Numbered from the stretch's first letter, positions 1 through 7,493 are shown. The stretch is 32,968 nt of DNA from Promethearchaeota archaeon Loki_b32 (GCA_005223125.1 NJBH01000039.1:1-32968); one strand, 5' to 3'. Made by a program: numbers and translations. The notes: generated from the letters alone by a model not told the origin.

Positions 1-126
1 TCTTCTGTCTAAATAAAAACAACGAGGACACTGTAAAAAAAGATCAATCTTTGAACGGCTTATTCTAAAAGGCTCTTTTAAATCAGGACTATATATATTT
101 CTTTGTCTTTTTCTGTATTTGTTCAT
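1..126 (-). CDS. PD-(D/E)XK nuclease family protein, 5' part only (cut by window edge)
   Basis: An open frame starts with ATG at 124-126 and runs off the left edge after 42 codons without a stop. The translated start contains FRISRSKIDLFLQCPRCFY (about residues 20-38). This S-x-S-x-I-x-x-F-x-x-CPR-x-FY signature is the N-terminal signature of Cas4/RecB-type PD-(D/E)XK nucleases, where the Cys often ligates an iron-sulfur cluster. The catalytic residues would lie beyond the edge and cannot be checked. The upstream stretch (127-140) is A-rich with no Shine-Dalgarno motif. A stand-alone nuclease of this type is often seen in CPR genomes; its role there is not known to me. The frame is short but the motif is specific. 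Confidence 0.7.
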   Translation of the reverse strand, partial: MNKYRKRQRNIYSPDLKEPFRISRSKIDLFLQCPRCFYLDRR

Positions 127-302
127 TTTTTTCTTTTTAATTCTGTAGAATTTGCGGTATTTTCTTCATGATAAATTGAAACAAAGCATCTTGTTCATTA
201 TATAATATACCTTATGATTCATTCTATATCAAAAATTTGAAACGAAGAATTGTTATTAATGAAAATGTCCTGCAAAAAAGTTTTCTTTTTTTGTGAATGG
301 CT

Positions 303-1025
303 TTAATAAAATCTGCCAAAAAAGTTTGATCGAATCTTGTTTGCTCTTAATAAATCCAATACAAGACTACTACGTATCACAATCGCATTTTCTACAGATA
401 TAGATCTTCCTGCTGCATTTTTACTCTCCCGTGGAGGAGTAACCGATCCCTGTATCCCAATCACTTTTCCTTTAACATCAAACACTGGCCCCCCACTCAT
501 GCCAAATAGACCAACATCTCTTACTAAAAAACCGTCATGTATCCTAGTAAACTCTCTGTTAATACAATTTACTTTTGCTCTGTCCAATACGAACGAAGGT
601 TGAAAGTACCTTCTCACGCCTCCTAGCTCTAATCCTCCTTGGTCATTAGGTTTAATTTTTGCCAAAGGATATCCACTCACACAAACAGATCTGCCAATAT
701 TCGGAATTTTCTTTTCAAGATTAAAGTATTTTTCACTATTTACTTCTATTTTGCCAACAAAAATATCGTAATCATTATTCCTAACAATTTCTCTTATTTT
801 CAATCTTGGTTTATGCACTTCTTCTGGCAGTCTTCCAATATACAAAAAACTAGTGCTTTCAACCGTATTATCAAATACATGAGCAGCTGATATGAAATAT
901 CCTTTTGAGTTGATAAAAAAACCCGTGCCAGCAATGGACACTCGTGCCTCTGTCGAAGAAATTTGTTCCCATCTAAAAATTGGGAACATAGCACTTTTTG
1001 CAATTTTAACCGCTTTTTCAAACAT
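303..1025 (-). CDS. trypsin-like serine protease (S1/S46-like fold)
   Basis: This 240-residue protein carries the three blocks of a chymotrypsin-fold protease: GTGFFI...SAAHVF with catalytic His49, NDYDIFVGKI with Asp87 as the likely acid, and GMSGGPVFD with the nucleophile Ser177 and its oxyanion glycines. There is no PDZ domain, unlike HtrA/DegP, and no clear signal peptide or membrane segment, so it is probably cytoplasmic or a soluble effector. It is transcribed divergently from the LexA-methyltransferase fusion, across a 120-base control region (1026-1146). Bacterial proteases of this bare type occur beside restriction-modification and other defence genes, which is the context here, but its substrate cannot be told from the sequence. 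Confidence 0.8.
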   Translation of the reverse strand: MFEKAVKIAKSAMFPIFRWEQISSTEARVSIAGTGFFINSKGYFISAAHVFDNTVESTSFLYIGRLPEEVHKPRLKIREIVRNNDYDIFVGKIEVNSEKYFNLEKKIPNIGRSVCVSGYPLAKIKPNDQGGLELGGVRRYFQPSFVLDRAKVNCINREFTRIHDGFLVRDVGLFGMSGGPVFDVKGKVIGIQGSVTPPRESKNAAGRSISVENAIVIRSSLVLDLLRANKIRSNFFGRFY

Positions 1026-1061
1026 GTTTATTTTTTTAAATTAATTTATAACCTTTAAAAG

Positions 1062-1070
1062 TTTTCCACA
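1062..1070 (+). promoter_or_regulatory. DnaA-box-like nonamer TTTTCCACA
   Basis: TTTTCCACA fits the loose DnaA-box consensus TTWTNCACA. It lies in the short region between the protease and the lexA-methyltransferase gene. A second, perfect copy on the other strand lies at 1146-1154. In A+T-rich DNA such nonamers also arise by chance. Confidence 0.3.
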
Positions 1071-1101
1071 GCGATTTACTTTCGCTTTTCTTTCGCCATG
1101 A

Positions 1102-1107
1102 TATAAT
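1102..1107 (+). promoter_or_regulatory. -10 box TATAAT of the LexA-methyltransferase gene
   Basis: A perfect TATAAT lies about 50 bases before the ATG at 1159. No good -35 hexamer is visible at the right distance (TTTCGC at 1080-1085 is the best), so the promoter may be weak or activator-dependent. It would give a leader of roughly 45 bases that contains the palindrome at 1127-1148. Confidence 0.45.
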
Positions 1108-1126
1108 AATTATAGACTTAATAAAA

Positions 1127-1154
1127 ACAGTGTCAATATAAATACTGTGGATAA
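1127..1154. promoter_or_regulatory. Palindrome ACAGT-N12-ACTGT with overlapping DnaA box, candidate autoregulatory operator
   Basis: ACAGT (1127-1131) and ACTGT (1144-1148) form an inverted repeat just downstream of the -10 box. This is a usual place for a LexA operator. It does not match the E. coli (CTGT-N8-ACAG) or Bacillus (CGAAC-N4-GTTCG) LexA box, but LexA boxes differ between phyla. TGTGGATAA at 1146-1154 is a perfect reverse complement of the DnaA box TTATCCACA and overlaps the right arm. That autoregulation happens here is an inference. Confidence 0.35.
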
Positions 1155-1158
1155 AATT

Positions 1159-2718
1159 ATGTTAACAAAAAAACAAAAACACATTTTTGATTATTTAAAA
1201 AAATTTATAGAAAAAAAAGGATACTCCCCTTCTTTAGAAGAAATAAAAAAACATTTTAGATTATCCTCTGTCGCTACAATACATAAACATCTTGAAAATT
1301 TAAAAAATAAAGGATATTTAGAAAAGCTTAAAAATCAACCAAGGTCAATAAAAATATCTAAAAATAAAAAATCTCAAGAATTAATACAAATCCCAATTCT
1401 TGGGACTATATCCGCTGGACAGCCAATTGAAGCAATAGAAACACCAAACGAAACTATTACAATAACACAAAATAGACTTGGAAAATCTGGTAATCATTAT
1501 GCCTTACGTGTTGAAGGAGACAGCATGATTGAAGAAGGAATTTTTAATGGAGATATTGTTGTGATTAAAAAACAATCTGTCGCTGAAAATGGACAAACAG
1601 TAGTGGCAATAATAGATGATAATCAAGCTACATTAAAAAAAATCTACATGGAAAAAGATAGATTTAAATTAAAGCCAGCAAATCAAACAATGCTCCCAAT
1701 CTACAGAAAAGAGGTTGAAATAAGAGGAGTGGTTATAAAAATAATCAGAAATTTAGAAGATTCATCAACCACCCAACGACATAGCACCCTAGATCTTTTT
1801 GCTGGAATTGGAGGAATAAGAATGGGTTTTAAAAAAAATGGATTTAAAACTGCTTTCGCAAACGATATAAACAAGCAATGCAAAAAGACTTATGACGCAA
1901 ATTTCAAAAAATCAAAATTAATAGTTGAAGATATTAAAAAATTAGGCATTAACGATTTGCCAAAATTTGATTTTCTTTTAGCCGGCTTCCCGTGCCAGGC
2001 ATTTTCAATAGCTGGATACAGAGAAGGCTTTAACGATAAAAAAGGCAGAGGAAATTTATTTTTTGACATAATCAAAATTTTAAAAGCACGAAAACCAAAA
2101 GGCTTTCTCTTAGAAAATGTTAAAAATTTAAAAGGACATGATGATGGAAAAACTTTTAAAATTATTAGGGAAACTCTTGGAAATCTTGGATATCATATCA
2201 AAGAAAAAACATTAAACAGCATGCATTACGGCAATGTTCCACAAAACAGAGAAAGAATATATATTCTTGGATTTAGAAATAAAAAATTTACAGAAAAATT
2301 TAACTTTCCAGAAAAAATTCCATTGACCAAAACAATAGAAGATATGCTGGAAAAAAATATAGACAAAAAATATTACTATAATGATAAACCTCTTTTTAAA
2401 AAACTTAAAGAATATAAATTTCTAAAAAATAAAGTTTATCAATGGAGAAGACAATATATAAGAGAAAATAAAAAGGGTGTCTGTCCGACCCTTACAGCAA
2501 ATATGGGAACAGGAGGACATAATGTTCCAATCATAAAAGACTCTAAAGGTGTTAGAAAACTTACACCTCGCGAGTGCCTGCGACTGCAAGGATTTCCTGA
2601 CAATTTTAAATTGCCAAGTAATCTGCCTGATTCTGCTCTTTATAAGCAAATTGGGAATTCAGTAACTGTTACTGTTATTGAAAGAATTGCAAGGGCAATA
2701 AATAAAGCTATAAATTAA
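1159..2718 (+). CDS. LexA repressor fused to cytosine-C5 DNA methyltransferase
   Basis: One uninterrupted frame encodes two complete proteins. An in-frame GTG at 1147 would add four residues; ATG 1159 is chosen because the product then starts MLTKKQK, as LexA proteins do. Residue numbers here count from the GTG. Residues 5-70 are a LexA winged HTH with a Bacillus-like recognition helix (SSVATIHKHLENL). Residues 82-203 are the S24 autoprotease: cleavage dipeptide Ala90-Gly91, nucleophile Ser126 (GDSM) and general base Lys164, spaced as in E. coli LexA. From residue 214 follows a full C5 methyltransferase: DLFAGIGG, GFPCQAFS with catalytic Cys283, LLENV (Glu323), QNRERIYILGF, a short target-recognition region around 430-460, RECLRLQGFPD and QIGNSV. 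The HTH and S24 parts imply an SOS-type repressor, the rest a modification enzyme. Cleavage would separate the HTH from the S24-methyltransferase part. The target site cannot be read from the sequence. Confidence 0.93.
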   Translation: MLTKKQKHIFDYLKKFIEKKGYSPSLEEIKKHFRLSSVATIHKHLENLKNKGYLEKLKNQPRSIKISKNKKSQELIQIPILGTISAGQPIEAIETPNETITITQNRLGKSGNHYALRVEGDSMIEEGIFNGDIVVIKKQSVAENGQTVVAIIDDNQATLKKIYMEKDRFKLKPANQTMLPIYRKEVEIRGVVIKIIRNLEDSSTTQRHSTLDLFAGIGGIRMGFKKNGFKTAFANDINKQCKKTYDANFKKSKLIVEDIKKLGINDLPKFDFLLAGFPCQAFSIAGYREGFNDKKGRGNLFFDIIKILKARKPKGFLLENVKNLKGHDDGKTFKIIRETLGNLGYHIKEKTLNSMHYGNVPQNRERIYILGFRNKKFTEKFNFPEKIPLTKTIEDMLEKNIDKKYYYNDKPLFKKLKEYKFLKNKVYQWRRQYIRENKKGVCPTLTANMGTGGHNVPIIKDSKGVRKLTPRECLRLQGFPDNFKLPSNLPDSALYKQIGNSVTVTVIERIARAINKAIN

Positions 2719-3551
2719 AGTTGTGCTATTAATTTCTTCCATTCCTCATCTGAACTACGCATCAATGCAACATTTTTAACATATCTGTGACCATTGCTAA
2801 AGTCTTGATTGGGTATTGCTGTAACTTTTTCTAATTCATCAAGATATACAAATCCACAAATCCAAACTGGTATGTTTTTTAATTCTTCTATTTTTCTGAA
2901 TTTTTCATTTTTATCAAAAAATTTTCTAACTTTTCCGAAAAACGAATGCTCTCTTAATATTCTGAATAAATGATCGCCAGGAAGATCAACTCTGGCAAAT
3001 ATATAAACATCGCTTTTTCTATCTGGCAAGTCAACTTCATTAGCTCCTAAAACTAAATAGGCATTTTTCATTTTACTTGCCTTAACACCAACTCCAAGCT
3101 TAGGCTCCCTGAAAGAGTTTCCGTCTTTAATTGAATCAAAATCCTGCGGAGTTATCTCTTCAGGATGAACTTCCTCATCAAGAGTGATTTCAGTATTGAA
3201 TTTTCTCTTTAAAAAAATTTTGATCGCATGTTCAGCTAATACGCCAAGAATAACATCATCAGCTGCTTGCACCTCGGTTCTATTGCCTCTTATTCCATGC
3301 AAAGAAAGCCCCCCATAAACCATTTTTATTGCAAACTCAAAACATTTTTCATATTCATTCATAGAAAGATTAATAGTTCTTTGCTCTTTTAATTTTTTCC
3401 AGCTCTCTAAGTGGTTTTTCTCAAAATACCATCTTCCATTGCTTTTCTTTTCCCCTTTTATTTCTTTGCTAAGTTTGAAATAATTTTCAAAACACTTATC
3501 TGAAATATCTAAATATTTTATTGCTTCTTTTTTAGTTAAATCATCTGGCAT
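2715..3551 (-). CDS. putative type II restriction endonuclease with N-terminal HTH
   Basis: This 278-residue protein has an N-terminal segment (about 1-55, LTKKEAIKYLDISDKCF...GRWYFEK) resembling the excisionase/MerR helix-turn-helix with a wing. An alpha/beta domain follows. A possible PD-(D/E)XK-like site is Glu107 in a helix (VLAEHAI), Asp139 (QDFDSI) and VGVK with Lys157, followed by a strand with SDVYIFARVD. I do not recognise the exact family. The reading as a restriction enzyme leans on position: it follows vsr by 4 bases and converges on the C5 methyltransferase gene, their stop codons overlapping at 2715-2718. It is the last gene of the row that starts at 5116. An alternative is a DNA-binding protein of unknown role. 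Confidence 0.55.
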   Translation of the reverse strand: MPDDLTKKEAIKYLDISDKCFENYFKLSKEIKGEKKSNGRWYFEKNHLESWKKLKEQRTINLSMNEYEKCFEFAIKMVYGGLSLHGIRGNRTEVQAADDVILGVLAEHAIKIFLKRKFNTEITLDEEVHPEEITPQDFDSIKDGNSFREPKLGVGVKASKMKNAYLVLGANEVDLPDRKSDVYIFARVDLPGDHLFRILREHSFFGKVRKFFDKNEKFRKIEELKNIPVWICGFVYLDELEKVTAIPNQDFSNGHRYVKNVALMRSSDEEWKKLIAQL

Positions 3552-3555
3552 ATTT

Positions 3556-3945
3556 TTAAATAATTTTATAAAAATTTCTTTTAAAATCTTTTTTAATCTG
3601 ATGCTCCCAAAATTTCACTACTCTCCAACCATTCCTTTTCAAAATATTGGTGTTAAGTCTATCTCTTTTAATATTTTTTTCAAGTTTAGGTAACCAATAC
3701 GTCTTTTTGCTTTTTGGTTTTTTAAAACATCGAGGACATTTATGCCAAAAACATCCGTGAACAAAAATAGCAATTTTTTTATCTGTTAAAATAATATCCG
3801 GACTACCCCTAGTTTTAGGATGCATGTTATGTTTCACTTTCCAGCCTTTTAAAAAATTATGAATTTTCCTTTCCGGGAAAGTCCACTTGCCTCTTATTCT
3901 AGACATACAATAACTTCTTTGTTTTTTCGTTAAAGTGTCCACCAT
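3556..3945 (-). CDS. vsr: very short patch repair endonuclease (Vsr)
   Basis: At 129 residues this is the usual length for Vsr. It has all the landmarks of the family: the N-terminal MSRIRGK segment, GSPDII with catalytic Asp50, FVHGCFWHKCP with His63, Trp67 and His68, and WLPKLEKNIKRD. Vsr nicks beside T:G mismatches made when 5-methylcytosine deaminates and so protects sites of a C5 methyltransferase from mutation. That fits the methyltransferase encoded across the convergent stop codons. ATG at 3943-3945 is followed at once by GTG; the ATG is the more likely start. It is tightly linked to the downstream restriction gene (4 bases) and lies 49 bases after the PUA-domain nuclease gene. Confidence 0.92.
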   Translation of the reverse strand: MVDTLTKKQRSYCMSRIRGKWTFPERKIHNFLKGWKVKHNMHPKTRGSPDIILTDKKIAIFVHGCFWHKCPRCFKKPKSKKTYWLPKLEKNIKRDRLNTNILKRNGWRVVKFWEHQIKKDFKRNFYKII

Positions 3946-3994
3946 AATCTTTTATCAAAACCTCTTTTAATTTTTCTCAATTTTTCTTTGATAA

Positions 3995-5116
3995 TTAAGT
4001 TAAAGATTCAGCTTTTTCTAAAAGCCAATTAATGTTTAAATCTTCTTTATTTCCTTTAAAATTATGATCTAACTCCCTTACAGAGTCATAAGACAGAAAC
4101 TTGATTATACGATCAAGGGCAAGGTAATTATTAGAAAATGTTGGCCTACGTAATTCTGTAAAAACTTTATTCTTCCTTTTTCTATCTGCAACTATAAAAA
4201 ATGGATAGGTTGAATTTGGAGTTAAAGTTCTTAAATCTGATAATCTTAATATTCCAGAATAGACACTTGTTGAATGCTCAATTTCAAACGCTGATTTAAT
4301 TGAATGTCCCAATTTCCAAACAGTATCAATGTTTTTAATATAAAGAGGAACATCAATTGTTTCTTGAAATTCTTTAATAACAAAATCTCTGAATTTTTTA
4401 CCATCAAACTCTTTAGACTGATCAGCAGATGGCACCCAAACATCAAAATTAGATTTATTTCCTAAATGAATAAGACGCCACTGTATTTCTGTATGTTCTG
4501 TTGGTGCTTTTTCAATCTTTTCTTCAATAACTTCACTGATTATTTTATTCTTTTCAAATTCAATTTCTTCAAGTTCTTGTCCACTATCTAATTTCTGTAA
4601 AAGCGATATTAAATCCCCATAAACTGAAAGTAATTTATCAACCTTTTCTTGCTTAATCGCCATAAACCCTTGAGGACGATATACTTGAGTATACCCCAAA
4701 TATTTATTTAATTTAGTCATATCAACATTAAAAGCAACATCATTAATCATAAAATAAATATACTCCCAAGTTCTTCCTTGATTATCTTCTTGCCAAAAAT
4801 ATTTTGCTAAATCAGCACTCCTAACTTTAGTAGCTATTTCAGCCGCAAGAATGATTTTTCCTTTTCTGTAAACCATTACATAATCCCCCTCCTCCATTGT
4901 GTCCCAATTTCTAATATTGCTTGGGCCCGGAACAGCGCCCCAAACAGCATAAGGCCTTCCATGACTATATTCATTTAATTTTTGAATTTCTTTTGAATTT
5001 AAAAACTTACTAAACTCATTAACAGATCGTCTATTTTTAATAGTATCGTAATAATGACGGTCGGTTTCGTGTCCACCTCCAGCCATCACAAAAAATATTT
5101 TACGCTTTTTAATCAT
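3995..5116 (-). CDS. PUA/EVE-like domain fused to putative PD-(D/E)XK endonuclease
   Basis: This 373-residue protein has two parts. Residues 55-160 look like an EVE/PUA-type fold: AVWGAVPG, MEEGDYVMVYRKGKI, LAKYFWQ and GYTQVYRPQGF. Such domains flip out and read modified bases. A charged helical linker (about 175-205) leads to a C-terminal domain with FDVWVPSAD (Asp225) and SAFEIEHSTSVYSGILRLSDL (Glu278, Glu280), which resembles PD-(D/E)XK nucleases with an E-x-E in place of E-x-K. The build suggests a modification-sensing (type IV-like) or type II endonuclease. It heads the minus-strand row with vsr and the 278-residue protein, opposite the C5 methyltransferase. No Shine-Dalgarno motif precedes the ATG. 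The domain reading is by motif only. Confidence 0.6.
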   Translation of the reverse strand: MIKKRKIFFVMAGGGHETDRHYYDTIKNRRSVNEFSKFLNSKEIQKLNEYSHGRPYAVWGAVPGPSNIRNWDTMEEGDYVMVYRKGKIILAAEIATKVRSADLAKYFWQEDNQGRTWEYIYFMINDVAFNVDMTKLNKYLGYTQVYRPQGFMAIKQEKVDKLLSVYGDLISLLQKLDSGQELEEIEFEKNKIISEVIEEKIEKAPTEHTEIQWRLIHLGNKSNFDVWVPSADQSKEFDGKKFRDFVIKEFQETIDVPLYIKNIDTVWKLGHSIKSAFEIEHSTSVYSGILRLSDLRTLTPNSTYPFFIVADRKRKNKVFTELRRPTFSNNYLALDRIIKFLSYDSVRELDHNFKGNKEDLNINWLLEKAESLT

Positions 5117-5172
5117 AGATCTTTTTCTATCTTCAATCTAACTCTATTTTTGGTAAAAAACAAGCTAAAAAA

Positions 5173-5192
5173 AACATCGCATAATCTATGTT
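5173..5192. promoter_or_regulatory. Palindrome AACAT-N10-ATGTT upstream of the endonuclease row
   Basis: This 20-base inverted repeat is in the 89-base gap before the gene starting at 5116, where that row's promoter should be. A possible minus-strand promoter (TTGTTT, 17 bases, TAGATT) lies downstream of it. It differs from the palindrome at 1127-1148, so a common repressor is not shown. Confidence 0.25.
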
Positions 5193-5205
5193 AAGCGTCT
5201 TTATA

Positions 5206-5595
5206 TTAAGTATTTTTAATCTTTGAGTGATTTCTTATCCATAATTCAATTTCTTTCAAACTAAGGTGTTTAGTCGCCACATCTATGGGAAATTTCTTTA
5301 ATTCTTTTGTTTCTACTTCAAAAGAGTAGTTGTTCCTGCTTAGAAAAACTTTTACAGCAGTTATGCTAGTTCTTTTATTGCCGTCTATAAAAATATGCCC
5401 TTTATTTATTGACCGCAAATAAAAAGCAGCTTTTGAAAATATGTTTGGATAAAGTTCTTGTCCAGAAAAGCTTTGAGCAGGCTGTGTTTCTAACATTAAA
5501 AGAGCGTGTTCATTTAACACGCCCTCTAAACCACCCGTTTTCCTTATGATTTCATCGTGCATTTCTTTAATCTCTTCGCTTGATAAATAATTCAT
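5206..5595 (-). CDS. doc: Doc/Fic family toxin (death-on-curing)
   Basis: This 129-residue protein carries the Doc version of the Fic motif, HIFIDGNKRTS (His67 to Ser77). It is of the typical Doc length, with the helical core of the family. Doc toxins phosphorylate EF-Tu and arrest translation. The gene lies 9 bases after a 67-residue gene that is the likely antitoxin, the usual antitoxin-first order. It may stabilise the neighbouring restriction block, but it could also be an independent module. Confidence 0.87.
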   Translation of the reverse strand: MNYLSSEEIKEMHDEIIRKTGGLEGVLNEHALLMLETQPAQSFSGQELYPNIFSKAAFYLRSINKGHIFIDGNKRTSITAVKVFLSRNNYSFEVETKELKKFPIDVATKHLSLKEIELWIRNHSKIKNT

Positions 5596-5604
5596 AATCC
5601 CTGA

Positions 5605-5808
5605 TTATTTATCCGCAAGATATTCAAAAGCTTCTCTATGTTTTTCTATAAAATCTGAAGTTTCTTTTCTAATATCAAAATCGTAATCTTCGTAAACAAA
5701 GAATGAGCTGGTCGTCCCAGCAACTCTTAGTGTAAATAAATTCTTCAACAAATTTGGCCTTTTCGTTTTTATGGTTTTAGTTCCCTGTAATTTAGTAATT
5801 GAGTTCAT
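5605..5808 (-). CDS. small protein, likely antitoxin partner of Doc
   Basis: This 67-residue protein is basic at the N-terminus and acidic and helical at the C-terminus (DIRKETSDFIEKHREAFEYL). That layout resembles antitoxins, whose C-terminal segment wraps the toxin. I do not recognise a Phd DNA-binding domain. Its start overlaps the stop of the preceding gene by 4 bases (ATGA-type coupling at 5805-5808), and it ends 9 bases before doc. The antitoxin call rests on size and position. Confidence 0.55.
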   Translation of the reverse strand: MNSITKLQGTKTIKTKRPNLLKNLFTLRVAGTTSSFFVYEDYDFDIRKETSDFIEKHREAFEYLADK

Positions 5809-6179
5809 AATTTAGGTATTTCTTTTAATAAATTTAAATTAAAATCTGTGGTCAATTCTTCTTTGTCAACAATCGCCTTAACTGCATAAACTCCGGGTTC
5901 AGGAAAAACGATGTCAGTAAATCGAGCAAAAAAGCGGTGATTCGTTCCAGTTGAAACCTCTTCGTTAACGCTTGCTATTTCCTTGTTATCTTTCGTGATA
6001 GAAATTTTATAATGATGTTTTCCTGCTGTTCCATGTGTAATAAGACTAACTGTTAGTTCTTTGTGTTTAGCGGGGAAATTTAAAGCACCTATAGAATCAA
6101 AAATACCCTCTATAGTAACTTTTTTCGTATCGTTATCAATGATTACTTTATCTGAAACAAGAAGAGATAAGATTTTCAT
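5805..6179 (-). CDS. DUF6941-like protein
   Basis: This 124-residue protein starts MKILSLLVSDKVIID and is rich in beta strands, with FPEPGVYAVKAIVD near the end. The start and layout match my memory of the DUF6941 family, small all-beta proteins of unknown function. There is no signal peptide or membrane segment. It is translationally coupled to the putative antitoxin that follows. A direct part in the toxin-antitoxin pair is not indicated by anything but position. Confidence 0.6.
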   Translation of the reverse strand: MKILSLLVSDKVIIDNDTKKVTIEGIFDSIGALNFPAKHKELTVSLITHGTAGKHHYKISITKDNKEIASVNEEVSTGTNHRFFARFTDIVFPEPGVYAVKAIVDKEELTTDFNLNLLKEIPKL

Positions 6180-6261
6180 ATCTTTAATTTACCATATCAA
6201 TAAGTAATTAACAATCAATGAAGACTGTTATGCGAGTCTTTTAAAAGATATGTAAAGTTTT

Positions 6262-6459
6262 TTATTGATTAGAGTCCTTTTTATCAAAATCAGAAGATGA
6301 GGGAGGCTCTATTTTCAAAAACTCTTTTTTTATCCAATAGTTTTTTATATTCTTTTGAGGATAGGTATTAAATCCCCATTTTCTATAAGCCTCATTTATA
6401 GAAGACAATAAATCAAATCCCTTCTCCTCTTTTTTCTTTTCAGTTTCTAAGAAAAACAT
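6262..6459 (-). CDS. hypothetical small charged protein
   Basis: This 65-residue protein is Lys/Glu-rich at its N-terminus, has a Trp/Tyr-rich middle (AYRKWGFNTYP...NYWIKKEF) and a Ser/Asp-rich tail. I recognise no family. It lies 21 bases after the Ntn-hydrolase gene on the same strand, which supports it being a real gene in that transcript. The call is uncertain because of its length. Confidence 0.4.
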   Translation of the reverse strand: MFFLETEKKKEEKGFDLLSSINEAYRKWGFNTYPQKNIKNYWIKKEFLKIEPPSSSDFDKKDSNQ

Positions 6460-6480
6460 TTTTAAAATTATTTTTATTAT

Positions 6481-7224
6481 TTAAGGTGATTCTATTCTAG
6501 ATGATTCAATCTCAGGAGGTTGTTGTATTTCCCTTGGCAATTCAATAATTGTTGTTTCTGTTCCAACTCCAGGAGCAACCTCACTTCTTCTTTTTGCTTC
6601 TTCCACAAGACCTCTAACTTCTATTTTACTCATTGTTTTTTTATAGTTTTCTCCGATTAAAAAGTAAGTTGCGTGAGGAGCTCCAATACCAACACATGCA
6701 TGTCCGAGAGCATCGTGAGAAACTAATATGCCTGGGTGTGTAATACTATAAATATGACATTTTTCTTCAGAGTCATGTCCTGCAATTATTAACTCTACCC
6801 CTATATTATCGTTTAATAGTGCTTTCTCAATTTCTTGAATCACACCAGGGTGGAGAGATTGCTGTTTTTCGTAATACTTTTCAATTGTAAGCCCCCGAGG
6901 CTCTAATGCCCTTCGTATCGCCATATTCCTACGATAATCTTGGTATTCTTTTCTAACAATTTCAGCTATTTGTCCTACTGTTTGAGGAGTTCCGCTTTCT
7001 GTATTCGCTGAGATGACTTTCTTGCGTGAGTTTTCAATAATTTCATGAGCAAAAAGTGCATTTCCCGCAGTTAATGCTACTACGTTTTCTCCTATTTCAT
7101 AAATTTTCTTAACATCATCAGTTTCAAACTGATAAGCAATTGGAATGCTGGCTGTAATCATTTGATCAGCAGCTAGAATTAATTTTTTTCCATCTTCTGC
7201 TAATGCTGCAATACAAATTGTCAT
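6481..7224 (-). CDS. proteasome-beta-like Ntn hydrolase
   Basis: This 247-residue protein starts MTICIAAL, so removal of Met exposes Thr as N-terminal nucleophile. LAADQ (Asp20) and VKKIYEI (Lys40) match the catalytic Asp/Glu17 and Lys33 of proteasome beta subunits, and VVALTAGNALFAHEI matches the second strand pair. The tail GVGTETTIIELP also fits the fold. No alpha subunit, ATPase ring or other proteasome gene lies in the window, so it is probably a self-standing peptidase of the bacterial Ntn group, perhaps a homo-oligomer. A Pro/Ser-rich tail of about 20 residues follows the fold. Substrate unknown. Confidence 0.8.
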   Translation of the reverse strand: MTICIAALAEDGKKLILAADQMITASIPIAYQFETDDVKKIYEIGENVVALTAGNALFAHEIIENSRKKVISANTESGTPQTVGQIAEIVRKEYQDYRRNMAIRRALEPRGLTIEKYYEKQQSLHPGVIQEIEKALLNDNIGVELIIAGHDSEEKCHIYSITHPGILVSHDALGHACVGIGAPHATYFLIGENYKKTMSKIEVRGLVEEAKRRSEVAPGVGTETTIIELPREIQQPPEIESSRIESP

Positions 7225-7231
7225 ACTATTT

Positions 7232-7246
7232 AACTATAATATAGTT
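7232..7246. promoter_or_regulatory. Perfect palindrome overlapping the Ntn hydrolase promoter
   Basis: AACTATA-A-TATAGTT is a perfect 7-1-7 inverted repeat centred 15 bases before the start codon. Read on the minus strand it contains TATATT/TATTAT, which can serve as a -10 box, so the leader would be very short. It may be an operator or only a symmetrical -10 region. Confidence 0.35.
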
Positions 7247-7386
7247 TTTTGAAAAGAGCCAATACCATTAGTCCCTATGGTGAAATCACGAAAATCTAAT
7301 TTCTGAATCATTCTTGCATCAGAGATTAAATAACCACAAGACATATTACAGGTTTTTAATTGCGCAGAACATAGATTGTAAGGCAG

Positions 7387-7412
7387 AAAAACCGTCTCTT
7401 AGGCGATTTTTT
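7387..7412. terminator. Rho-independent terminator-like hairpin
   Basis: An A5...T6 flanked short stem (CGTC/GGCG, loop TCTTA) lies about 80 bases downstream of the HNH gene, and the T-run allows reading from either side. The rest of 7247-7493 holds no frame or RNA gene that I recognise. Confidence 0.45.
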
Positions 7413-7493
7413 CTTGGCTCCAGGGGGCTGAACGATGTTAGAACTTATTTTGTAAAATTAATTACTCTGAAATACTTTGTCTAAATTAATTGA

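Noticed and set aside
1159-2718. Two adjacent genes (lexA and a methyltransferase) joined only by a missed stop
   Set aside because: The junction around residues 203-214 is in frame, short and without stop or frameshift signs; both halves are full length.
7247-7386. A possible small RNA gene (tmRNA, SRP RNA or RNase P RNA) in the gap before the HNH gene's 3' side
   Set aside because: None of the conserved blocks of these RNAs could be found on either strand; only a terminator-like hairpin follows at 7387.
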